Below are positions 1 through 6,058 of a DNA stretch of 6,795 bases, in pieces (the stretch's first letter is position 1; the number at the start of each line of letters is the position of its first letter). A program made the position numbers and the translations under genes. The notes below the pieces were generated by a model. The model was not told where the DNA came from, did not search any database, and worked only from the letters and a program-made list of their open reading frames with translations. Source of the DNA: Bacteroidetes bacterium QH_1_64_81 (lineage in GTDB: Bacteria; Bacteroidota; Rhodothermia; Rhodothermales; Salinibacteraceae); contig PXSX01000204.1 in assembly GCA_003022655.1 (NCBI GenBank), positions 1 to 6,795 on the forward strand, written 5' to 3'.

Positions 1-1
1 C

Positions 2-579
2 CTCACCCGGCGCATGCGGGATCTCAATAAGCCCACCGATGTCCTGTGGGTGCGAGAGGCCCTCCAGCGCCTGGACCTGGCGTACGACCTCGTCCTGCTC
101 GATACGGCCGCCGCCGTCACCGTCTACAGCCTCAACGCCCTCGTTGCCAGCCAGCACGTCCTCATCCCGGTCCTGCCCGAGTACCAGTCCGTCGTGGGGG
201 CGGAGCAAACGCACAAAATATCCAGCTCGTCGAGAACAAGCTCAATCCGCTCCTCGAAACTCGCCACTTCCTCTTCACGCAGGTGGACGCCCGGAAGCGG
301 ATGCACAAGACCTACCGTGAGTATGTCCGCGAAAAGTATGGACCGGAGGTCCTAGAACACGTGATCCGAACGAGCACGTCGCTGGCAAAGTCGCAGGACG
401 GGACGACCACGATCTTCGACCACGACCCCACCGCCCGCGGCGCCATAGACTACGCCAACGCCACCGACGAACTGATGACCCGCATCCGGGAGGCGTTTGA
501 CGAACCGGATGAAGAACAATCGCCGTCGCCCGATCCCGCCGAGAGCGCGCCCGAGCTCAGTGAGATGCTGAGCTCCTGA
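2..579 (+). CDS. ParA/Soj/MinD-family ATPase, C-terminal part, apparent frameshift near base 200
   Basis: P-loop ATPase of the type that positions chromosomes, plasmids or protein complexes in the cell. The gene enters from the left edge, so the Walker A loop and the start codon are outside the window. In the frame starting at base 2, residues 29-34 (DLVLLD) form the Walker B strand, followed by SLNALVAS and VLIPVLPEY, which match the ParA core. The common CPP after the Walker B Asp is replaced by TAA. After about base 200 the homology continues in the frame starting at base 1: QNIQLVENKLNP, then TQVDARKRMHKTYREYV, then FDHDPTARGAIDYA, all typical of the ParA C-terminus. Restoring one G in the G5 run at 196-200 joins the halves with the family's usual spacing between PEY and the next helix. 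The protein ends in an acidic Ser/Pro/Glu-rich tail of about 25 residues. No parB or replication gene is in view, so a plasmid or chromosome role cannot be assigned. It is either a pseudogene or a sequencing error. Confidence 0.85.
553..575. repeat. Perfect 8-bp inverted repeat at the end of the ParA-like gene
   Basis: GAGCTCAG at 553-560 and its exact complement CTGAGCTC at 568-575 flank a 7-base loop, ending just before the TGA at 577-579. The transcript could fold into a stable stem at the end of the coding region. No T-tract follows, so this is not a standard intrinsic terminator. It could mark the mRNA 3' end or be a chance result of the GAG/CTG codons. Confidence 0.55.
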
Positions 580-757
580 ACGTCGTCCCGAACATGTGCG
601 GGAAAATTTCAGGGCCGTGCATCAATCTCGGGGACCCGCGCTCACGTCCAGAGCGATGCACGTCCAGAGCGATGGCGGTCGGCGGACCGCGGACGGCTAT
701 CTCCGCCGCGTGTCAGAACAGCGATTGATCGACCTGCGCCAGTCGGCCAGACATAGA
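580..757. other. Convergent intergenic region without a recognisable gene
   Basis: This 178-base stretch lies between two convergent genes. It holds an imperfect stem at 587-602 (CCCG paired with CGGG, one internal mismatch), a 16-bp tandem duplication at 643-674, and a 6-bp stem with a 4-base loop at 675-690 (GCGGTC, GGCG, GACCGC). None is followed by a run of T on either strand, so no convincing intrinsic terminator is visible for either gene. Open frames crossing it show no family resemblance and read as shadows. Confidence 0.5.
643..674. repeat. Two perfect tandem copies of a 16-bp unit
   Basis: CACGTCCAGAGCGATG occurs at 643-658 and again, with no intervening base, at 659-674. Flanking bases do not continue the pattern, so there are exactly two copies. 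It lies in non-coding DNA between convergent genes and looks like a recent slippage or repair duplication. A role as a paired protein-binding site is possible but nothing else supports it. Confidence 0.9.
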
Positions 758-1084
758 TCAGAGCATGTCGAGTCGTTCAATCTCGGCGTCCGACCACCGG
801 TAAAAGTGGCGGTCCGTGGTCTTGAGGGTTTCGACGCAGTCGTTGTAGAGCGTCCGGGCCTCCTCCACGTCCGGGTGCGTCGGCTCCGGGTGCGCTTCGA
901 TCCAGCGCCGCAGGTCGCGGAGGGCGCGGGGGGAGTAGGTGTCGAGGGTACCCTCGATTTGGAACAGTGCGAGCTTTGTCTCCTCCTGCCGGAGCGTGTA
1001 GACGAGGACCCAGATCGATACGCCGAAAAAGGCCAGGATGCAGAAGAGCATCGTGGCCCACACGTCGAGGGAGAGTTCAAGCAT
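758..1084 (-). CDS. Small single-span membrane protein downstream of an NSS transporter
   Basis: A 108-residue protein starting at ATG (1084-1082) and ending with TGA. Residues 9-30 (WATMLFCILAFFGVSIWVLVYT) form one strongly hydrophobic helix followed by LRQEETK, consistent with a single membrane anchor and a C-terminal domain in the cytoplasm. The remaining 75 or so residues are charged, helical-looking and rich in Glu, Asp and Arg, with HPEPTHPDVEEA and a Trp/Tyr-containing end. No catalytic motif is seen and I do not recognise the family. It lies 102 bases downstream of the NSS transporter on the same strand with no clear terminator between them, so co-transcription is likely. Some bacterial NSS carriers, such as the MetP/MetS pair, have a small one-helix partner encoded next to them. 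This protein is longer than MetS, so an accessory-subunit role is inference. No Shine-Dalgarno motif precedes the start. The spacer carries two ACGTTA copies at 1099-1104 and 1107-1112. Confidence 0.72.
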   Translation of the reverse strand: MLELSLDVWATMLFCILAFFGVSIWVLVYTLRQEETKLALFQIEGTLDTYSPRALRDLRRWIEAHPEPTHPDVEEARTLYNDCVETLKTTDRHFYRWSDAEIERLDML

Positions 1085-1186
1085 GATACGGCGTTGGAAC
1101 GTTAGGACGTTACAAGCTGAACGGTGTGGTGGGCGAGGCGTGATGCACCTCTACAGCCGAGGTTCCCAGGAGCGAGAGCCGGGGGA

Positions 1187-2632
1187 TCAGGCCTCATCAC
1201 TCGCAAGGAGCTCGCGGCGGCCTTCCAGGTACGACATCAGCGCGTAGCCGAAGAGAGGTATGCCCAAGAAAACGGCCACACCCCCAATCATCTGCGGCGT
1301 GCCGAAGTTGGTCCAGGCGTAGTTGCCGACGATGAAGAGCATCACGAGGGGAATCACGTACTGCACGACCGGATTCCAGGCGGGGCCCACGTAGAGGCCG
1401 GCGTTCCGATTGATCTCCAGCACCCGAAGTTTCTCCGGGGTCATCGCCCAGCCGATGGCGCCGATGATGGCGAGGGTGGCGAGCGGGAGGCCGAAGTTGC
1501 CGAACACGAAGTCGAGGAAGCCGAGGACCTCCGCCCAGTAGGCGCTGGGCACGCCGAGGAGCCAGATGCCTCCGCAGACCCCAATCACGGTCTGCCCGCG
1601 GCTAAAGGCCGTCTCCTCTGCCAGGGTCGTCACGCTGACCTCCGTAATGAGGATCGCAGAGGTGAAGGCAGCCAGGAAGAAGCCGACGAAGAAGAGCATG
1701 GCCCACAGCGCGCCCCCCGCCATTTGCGGAAAGACCTGCGGCAGCGAGACGAACGTGAGGCGGGCCCCCGAGGCCGGGTCGAGGTCGAACGCAAACACGA
1801 TGGGGAAAATGGCGAACGCCGCGAGAATCCCGATACTTGAGTTGCCAATGACCGTGAACACGCCGCCACCAATCGGGATGTCGTCGTAGTCCGGGAGATA
1901 GCTGCCCACCGTGAGGGCGATTCCCCACCCCAGGCCGGTAGAGAAGAGCACCTGCCCGAGGGCCGTGATCCAGGTTTCCCCCACCGCCAGCTCGCCCCAG
2001 TCGACGCCGAACGTGAAGGCGAGGCCGCCGGCCGCCCCCTCGAGCGTAAGAGCGCGGACCGTAATGGCGACGAGGGCGAGGACCAGGCCCGGCACCGCGT
2101 AGATCACGAGGCGCTCCACGCCCCGGCGGATGCCGAGGTACAGCACCGCCGCGACCAGGACCATCACCGCCGTATGGGTCCCGACCGACAGCATCCCGCT
2201 TGCGCGGAAGCCCTCCCAGAATGCCTCCGGCGCAAACCCCGCCGACGTAAACGTCAAGAGCACCGAATGGACGGCGTAGTAGAGCGTCCACCCTACGACC
2301 GGGGCGTAGTACGACATCAGCGCCACATTTACAACCAGCACGACCACGCCGAGCCCCACCATGCCGCGCGACGTGACGACTTTCCGGAAGGCGCCGATGA
2401 CGCCCCGCCCCGCGTACCGGCCAAAGCCCACCTCGGCGATGAGGCCCGGAATGGCCAGCACCAGCAGGAGCACAAAATACGCGAGGACGAAGGCCCCGCC
2501 GCCGTTCTCGCCCAGGACGTACGGGAACCGCCAGATGTTGCCGGCCCCCACCATGGCCCCGAGCATGGCCATCAGGAATCCGAAGCGTGAGCCCCACTGG
2601 GCGCGCGAAAGCTCAACCTCTTGATCAGTCAT
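1187..2632 (-). CDS. Neurotransmitter:sodium symporter (NSS/SNF, LeuT-fold) amino-acid transporter
   Basis: Inner-membrane carrier of 481 residues, expected to couple Na+ entry to uptake of an amino acid or related amine. TM1 carries the family signature: WGSRFGF, then GAMVGAGNIWRFPY (25-38) and GENGGGAFVLAYF (41-53). TM6 has the unwound segment FSTGLGWG (230-237), and TM8 has FTS at 323-325, matching the Thr/Ser pair of the Na2 site in LeuT. Hydrophobic segments account for about 12 helices, and the length is usual for bacterial members. Aligned by eye to LeuT, substrate-pocket positions A22, L25 and S256 correspond to M27, A30 and G233, so the substrate may not be Leu/Ala. The open frame extends to a TTG at 2653-2651, but the ATG at 2632-2630 is preferred because GAGG lies 5 bases before it and the family motif starts soon after. 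It is divergent from the amidohydrolase gene and probably co-transcribed with the small membrane protein downstream. Confidence 0.95.
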   Translation of the reverse strand: MTDQEVELSRAQWGSRFGFLMAMLGAMVGAGNIWRFPYVLGENGGGAFVLAYFVLLLVLAIPGLIAEVGFGRYAGRGVIGAFRKVVTSRGMVGLGVVVLVVNVALMSYYAPVVGWTLYYAVHSVLLTFTSAGFAPEAFWEGFRASGMLSVGTHTAVMVLVAAVLYLGIRRGVERLVIYAVPGLVLALVAITVRALTLEGAAGGLAFTFGVDWGELAVGETWITALGQVLFSTGLGWGIALTVGSYLPDYDDIPIGGGVFTVIGNSSIGILAAFAIFPIVFAFDLDPASGARLTFVSLPQVFPQMAGGALWAMLFFVGFFLAAFTSAILITEVSVTTLAEETAFSRGQTVIGVCGGIWLLGVPSAYWAEVLGFLDFVFGNFGLPLATLAIIGAIGWAMTPEKLRVLEINRNAGLYVGPAWNPVVQYVIPLVMLFIVGNYAWTNFGTPQMIGGVAVFLGIPLFGYALMSYLEGRRELLASDEA

Positions 2633-2843
2633 CGACGCCTCGTCGCTGTGCAAGGATCGCGAGCGGCCCTAAAGTAGGGACGACGGACCGAAATTTCGAA
2701 CGAGCCTCGTAGGTGCAGGGTGGACGGTCGGAGGTGTGGAAGCGTGGAGGCGTGTGGACATGAGAGCGTGGGGACCACCTTGGGGACCGAGCGGTTTTCG
2801 CTCCAGACATTTCTGTCAATTGCCGATCAGCTCTCCTTCCCCC
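2633..2843. promoter_or_regulatory. Divergent control region between the NSS transporter and amidohydrolase genes
   Basis: This 211-base region must hold the promoters of two genes read in opposite directions. It contains a perfect 10-bp palindrome CGAAATTTCG at 2689-2698 running into TTCGAA (2695-2700), and an inverted repeat CCCTA/TAGGG at 2667-2679. An 8-bp direct repeat TGGGGACC occurs at 2769-2776 and 2781-2788, and a 5-bp stem GAGCG/CGCTC at 2789-2803. On the minus strand TACTTTAG (2677-2670) differs by one base from the TAnnTTTG -7 element of Bacteroidota, but no well-spaced -33 partner is seen. No Shine-Dalgarno motif precedes the amidohydrolase ATG. The palindrome is the best candidate operator, but its function is unproven. 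Confidence 0.4.
2638..2641 (-). promoter_or_regulatory. Shine-Dalgarno-like GAGG deciding the NSS start
   Basis: On the minus strand GAGG lies 5 bases upstream of the ATG at 2632-2630. It supports that start over the in-frame TTG seven codons earlier. It is the only clear Shine-Dalgarno-like motif at a good distance in the window. Confidence 0.6.
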
Positions 2844-3997
2844 ATGATCGATGCCATCAAAGCCGCTGCCGACGACGTGTATCCCGATGTCGTTGCGCTG
2901 CGTCGCACCCTGCACCGCCATCCGGAGCTGTCGGGGGAGGAGCATGAGACGGCCCAGCGCGTGGCGGAGTGGCTGGAGGAGCTCGGTCTCGACGTGCGCA
3001 CTGGGGTGTACGACACCGGCGTGGTGGGGACGCTGGACGGCGGGGCGCCCGGGCCAACCCTGCTGCTACGGGCGGACATGGACGCGCTTCCGATTACGGA
3101 GGAGACTGGCCTCGACTTTGCCTCGGAGAACGACGGTGTGATGCACGCCTGCGGGCACGACCTCCATACCTCGTCCCTCCTGGGGACGGCCATGATCCTG
3201 GCCCGCCACCGCGAGCAGGTGCACGGGCAGGTGCGCTTCTGTTTTCAGCCGCACGAGGAGCGCATTCCCGGGGGGGCGAAGTTCATGATCGAAGAGGGCG
3301 TGCTCGACGCGGCGAACGGTGCACCGGCCCCCGCGGCCGCCTTTGGACAGCACGCGAAGCCGGACCTGGCGCCCGGCACCATCGGCGTGCGGCCCGGTGG
3401 GTTCATGGCGTCGACCGACGAGGTGTTTGTGACAGTGGGCGGGGAGGGCGGCCACGCGGCAAACCCACATGAGGCCGTGGACCCGGTCTACGTCGCCAGC
3501 GAGATCGTGACCGCCCTCCAGTCGCTCGTCAGCCGCCGATGCCCGCCCGGCGTGCCGTCGATCCTCACGATCGGGCGCCTCGTCGCGGACGGGGCGACGA
3601 ACGTGATCCCTGAGACCGCACGCCTGGAGGGCACCTTCCGGGCGATGGACGAGGAGTGGCGCTTCCGGGCGCACGCTCTCTTCCGGCAGATTGTGGAGCG
3701 GACGGCCGAGGCGCACAGCGCCACCGCCGAGGTAGAGGTGCGGGAGGGCTATCCGGCGCTCCACAACGACGAGGCGGCGGCGTCGCTGGTGCAGGACGCC
3801 GCCCGCGAGTACGTGGGGCCGGACCGCACCGTGGAGGCGGACCGCTGGTTTGCGGGGGAGGACTTCGCGTACTTCCTGCGGGAGTGCCCCGGCACCTTCT
3901 ACCAGCTCGGCGTGGGCAGCGAGCACGGCCTGCACACCGCCCAGTTCGACCCCGACGAGGAGGCCCTCCCACCGGTTGCCCGCAACGTAGGGGCTGA
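2844..3997 (+). CDS. M20D-family metal-dependent amidohydrolase (N-acyl amino acid/hippurate hydrolase type), frameshifted at its 3' end
   Basis: Predicted cytoplasmic enzyme cleaving an amide bond, typically an N-acyl amino acid to acid plus amino acid. Close relatives act on hippurate, N-acetyl-diaminopimelate or indoleacetyl amino acids, so the substrate is open. From ATG 2844 the motifs run in order: RRTLHRHPELSG (20-31), LLLRADMDALPITEE (73-87), HACGHDLH (101-108), QPHEE (135-139), GQH (168-170), the lid-domain GGHAANPHEAVDP (202-214), ADGATNVIPETARLEG (248-263), GEDFAYF (338-344) and GLHTAQFDPDEEALP (362-376). C103, H105, E138/E139, H170 and H364 fit the metal-binding and catalytic set. 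After EEALP this frame stays open through the opposite-strand gene to 4451. A one-base shift in CCC at 3968-3970 instead gives the usual TG and stops at 3997, one base before the guanine deaminase stop. The corrected tail is about 10-15 residues shorter than normal. The in-frame extension upstream to 2736 lacks family similarity. The gene is divergent from the NSS transporter. Confidence 0.88.
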
Positions 3998-3998
3998 G

Positions 3999-4502
3999 TC
4001 AGTACTCCACCCGCTCCTCGTAGTCGAGCCACGCCTCGAAGGGGCGCTGCGCCTCTGCTTCCAGCGCTTGCTTCATGGGGATGCGCCGGTCGGCGGGCGG
4101 CTTGGTGACCTCCTCGTAGATGTGGGTGTCGTCGAAGCCCGCCGCCGCGGCGTCGCTGCGAGTGGCGGCGTAGTACACGCGGCCGAGCCGGGCCCAGTAC
4201 GCCGCCCCCAGGCACATGGGGCACGGCTCGCAGGTGGCATAAAGGGTGCAGCCGGTCAGCTCAAAGTCGCCACGCGCGTCGCAGGCCCGTCGGATGGCCG
4301 TCACCTCGGCGTGGGCCGTCGGGTCGTTGATCGTGGTGACCACGTTGGTGCCCCGCCCGATAATCTCGCCGTCCTGCGCGATGAGGGCCGCAAACGGCCC
4401 CCCCTGGCCCGTCTCAACGTTTTGGACGGCCATCTCAATGGCTTCGCGTAGAAATTCTGTCGGGGACGAGAGAGACGACACGGGACGCAGATGGGTCAAC
4501 AA
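3999..4502 (-). CDS. guaD: Guanine deaminase (CMP/dCMP deaminase fold)
   Basis: Hydrolyses guanine to xanthine and ammonia in purine salvage and catabolism; a small cytoplasmic zinc enzyme. GGPFAALIAQDGEIIGRGTN (34-53), then NDPTAHAEVTAIRRAC (59-74) holds zinc ligand H64 and proton-shuttle E66. CEPCPMCLGA (91-100) supplies ligands C94 and C97. YWARLGRVYYAATRSDAAAAGFDD and the final VEY follow the Bacillus subtilis GuaD pattern closely, which separates it from cytosine/tRNA deaminases. The start is uncertain: 4502 is TTG, the next codon is also TTG, and GTG lies at 4481-4479. No in-frame ATG exists upstream before a stop at 4553, and no Shine-Dalgarno motif is visible at any of them. The GTG would give a length nearest the family. 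It lies 66 bases downstream of the sulfotransferase on the same strand and may share its transcript. It converges on the amidohydrolase with no terminator between them. Confidence 0.92.
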   Translation of the reverse strand: MLTHLRPVSSLSSPTEFLREAIEMAVQNVETGQGGPFAALIAQDGEIIGRGTNVVTTINDPTAHAEVTAIRRACDARGDFELTGCTLYATCEPCPMCLGAAYWARLGRVYYAATRSDAAAAGFDDTHIYEEVTKPPADRRIPMKQALEAEAQRPFEAWLDYEERVEY

Positions 4503-4568
4503 GATGGATGAGATGGACGGGAGTACAGGGCTCCGCGTTGCGCACAGAGCCTAGTGAAGCCGAAGGAG

Positions 4569-5678
4569 TTACGCGCGCTCCGACCGGTCGTCGACGCGGG
4601 GGGAGGACGAGCCGGCGTGCCGGCGGAGGCGCTCGTACACGTCGGCGGCGTTCCGACGGAGGGACTCGGGAAGCGCGGCCTCGTCCACAGAATGGGTGCG
4701 CGGGGGTTCCAGGCGGTCGGCCTGGGACATGAGATCGGCCTCGGGCACGTCGACGGCGCTCGCCAGCCGAGCGAGGGCGGGCTCAGGATCTTCGGTCAAC
4801 CGGGCGTACGAGACGAGGTGTGTGGCGTCCCCGGCGTGGGCCAGAACGTAGCGGTACGCGGCGATCCAGTACCGAACCCAGAAGTCGAGCCCTTCGGGGG
4901 ACGGGGCGTCGGCCAGCCAGCCGTTGAAGTTGACGGGCTTGAGCCCCTTGCCGAACTCGTGGTGCCCGATCGCCTCCATGTATTCCCGCACGAAGTCGTC
5001 CTCCTCGTGGATCCCCAGGAACCGCTCATGCTGGCGGAGCATGGAGGCGGCCTGCTGCACCGGCGCCCGGAACGGAATGAGGAACGTCCCGTCGCGCATC
5101 GGGGCCGGCGGGGCGGCGAGACGGGCAATGTTGAGGTTGTTTTTCGAAAGGTATCGCTGCCGTTCGGGCTCCTCTTCTTGCCGGACGGCAATGATCTTCT
5201 GCATGTGGGCCGCGAAGAAGTCCTCGAACTCCGCATTCTGCTCGTCGGGCCCCCACGGCTGAATGCGGTCGGCGTCGTAGTGTCCGGGCCAGAAATGCTT
5301 CCAGACCATCTCTTCGAAGGCCTCCGGGCTCGTCTCCGACACGTCGAGGCCGTCGCCGTGGGCCCGCTCCCGGGTCGTCTCTTCCCCCCCGAACTGCCCG
5401 GTGTACTGGTGCCAGACCAGCGGGCACAGGACGAACGGCATGTCCTGGTACGTGTGGCTCGCAAAGTGGCCCGAGTCCCACAGCAGGCGCAGGAGAATGG
5501 TGGTGCCGGACCGGGGCAGGGCCGTGATGAAGACGGGATGGTCGACCGACGCATCCGCCAACTGGTCCTCGTACAGCATCTCCTCCACGTCGGCGAGGGC
5601 GTGCTGGGCCGTGCCGGCCCGAAAGGCCGTGCGGTGGAGGAACCGATCGAGCCAGCCGTAGCGGTCGTCGAAAGTCAT
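4569..5678 (-). CDS. PAPS-dependent sulfotransferase family protein
   Basis: Predicted to transfer a sulfuryl group from PAPS to a hydroxyl or amine acceptor. From ATG 5678 the protein has 369 residues. FITALPRSGTTILLRLL (50-66) is the 5'-phosphosulfate-binding loop, with RSGTT at 56-60. YLSKNN at 176-181 followed by FLIPFRAPVQQAASMLRQH (199-217) matches the strand and helix that bind the 3'-phosphate, with R204 and S212 in the expected places. The overall form resembles the Sulfotransfer_3 type. The middle and C-terminus are acidic and Trp/Tyr/His-rich, probably shaping the acceptor site. No signal peptide or membrane helix is seen, so it should act in the cytoplasm or at the inner membrane face. 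The start overlaps the upstream gene's stop (ATGA), giving translational coupling to two membrane proteins. A longer open frame back to 6086 reads out of frame through the upstream gene and is not coding. The acceptor molecule is unknown. Confidence 0.88.
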   Translation of the reverse strand: MTFDDRYGWLDRFLHRTAFRAGTAQHALADVEEMLYEDQLADASVDHPVFITALPRSGTTILLRLLWDSGHFASHTYQDMPFVLCPLVWHQYTGQFGGEETTRERAHGDGLDVSETSPEAFEEMVWKHFWPGHYDADRIQPWGPDEQNAEFEDFFAAHMQKIIAVRQEEEPERQRYLSKNNLNIARLAAPPAPMRDGTFLIPFRAPVQQAASMLRQHERFLGIHEEDDFVREYMEAIGHHEFGKGLKPVNFNGWLADAPSPEGLDFWVRYWIAAYRYVLAHAGDATHLVSYARLTEDPEPALARLASAVDVPEADLMSQADRLEPPRTHSVDEAALPESLRRNAADVYERLRRHAGSSSPRVDDRSERA

Positions 5679-6058
5679 GACGCACGGACCTGTTGGACGA
5701 GGAAATAAGCGAGCAGGCCCACGACCGTCGTCCCGGCGAGAAAGTCGATCCGCTGCAGGACGGCGAGGGTGCCAGCAAAGGATCCGATTCCTCCTTGGCC
5801 CAGGAGCCACACGACGCCCAGGGGCAGGCCGAGAGCGAGGACGCTTCCGCCCGTCAGGATGCCCAGGAGTCGGAAGAGCTGGCGCGAACGGTCCTGCAGG
5901 GCCTCCTCCTTCGCCGCGTCGTCCATCGAGTCGTCCTGCAGCACGTCGAGACTCTCGGTGCTGTGCCGGCCGACCTCGCGGGCCCGGGCCGGAAGATGGA
6001 GGCGTTCGATCGTGACGGCAAAGCCGACCACGACGAACACCGCGAGCACGAGATTCAT
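5675..6058 (-). CDS. Three-span membrane protein in a sulfotransferase operon
   Basis: A 127-residue protein whose family I do not recognise. Hydrophobic helices are at about residues 2-18, 65-87 and 106-122. Between the first two lies a charged, helical loop (20-62) rich in Asp, Glu and Arg, including SLDVLQDDSMDDAAKEEAL, which is probably the main cytoplasmic part. No catalytic motif is seen. It is locked into an operon: its ATG overlaps the stop of the upstream signal-peptide gene (6055-6058), and its TGA overlaps the start of the sulfotransferase (5675-5678), both as ATGA. No good Shine-Dalgarno motif is present at either junction, so translation probably depends on re-initiation. The tight coupling implies roughly matched amounts and suggests it docks or regulates the sulfotransferase at the membrane; that is inference. 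Confidence 0.8.
   Translation of the reverse strand: MNLVLAVFVVVGFAVTIERLHLPARAREVGRHSTESLDVLQDDSMDDAAKEEALQDRSRQLFRLLGILTGGSVLALGLPLGVVWLLGQGGIGSFAGTLAVLQRIDFLAGTTVVGLLAYFLVQQVRAS

Noticed and set aside
196..205. Programmed -1 frameshifting at the ParA G run
   Set aside because: The codons do not form a standard X-XXY-YYZ slippery site, no upstream Shine-Dalgarno stimulator was seen, and ParA proteins are not known to use it; a missing base is simpler.
596..1105. Plus-strand open frame of 169 residues across the convergent gap
   Set aside because: Most of it is antisense to the single-span membrane protein gene, which has a coherent helix and charged domain; the rest is repeat-containing non-coding DNA.
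1229..2323. A 15-bp exact repeat (GTACGACATCAGCGC) at 1229-1243 and 2309-2323
   Set aside because: Both copies encode ALMSY in different helices of the NSS transporter that are not equivalent in the LeuT fold; most likely coincidence from shared codon use.
2769..2788. TGGGGACC direct repeat with a 12-bp period
   Set aside because: Short and G-rich, in a region full of similar GTGG-type words; reported only within the control-region entry.
2736..2843. Upstream in-frame extension of the amidohydrolase to 2736
   Set aside because: The 36 extra residues do not look like M20 protein or a signal peptide, and the family domain starts at the ATG at 2844.
4554..5708. Long plus-strand open frame of 384 residues opposite the sulfotransferase
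   Set aside because: It is the antisense shadow of a gene with clear sulfotransferase motifs; long opposite-strand frames are common at this GC content.
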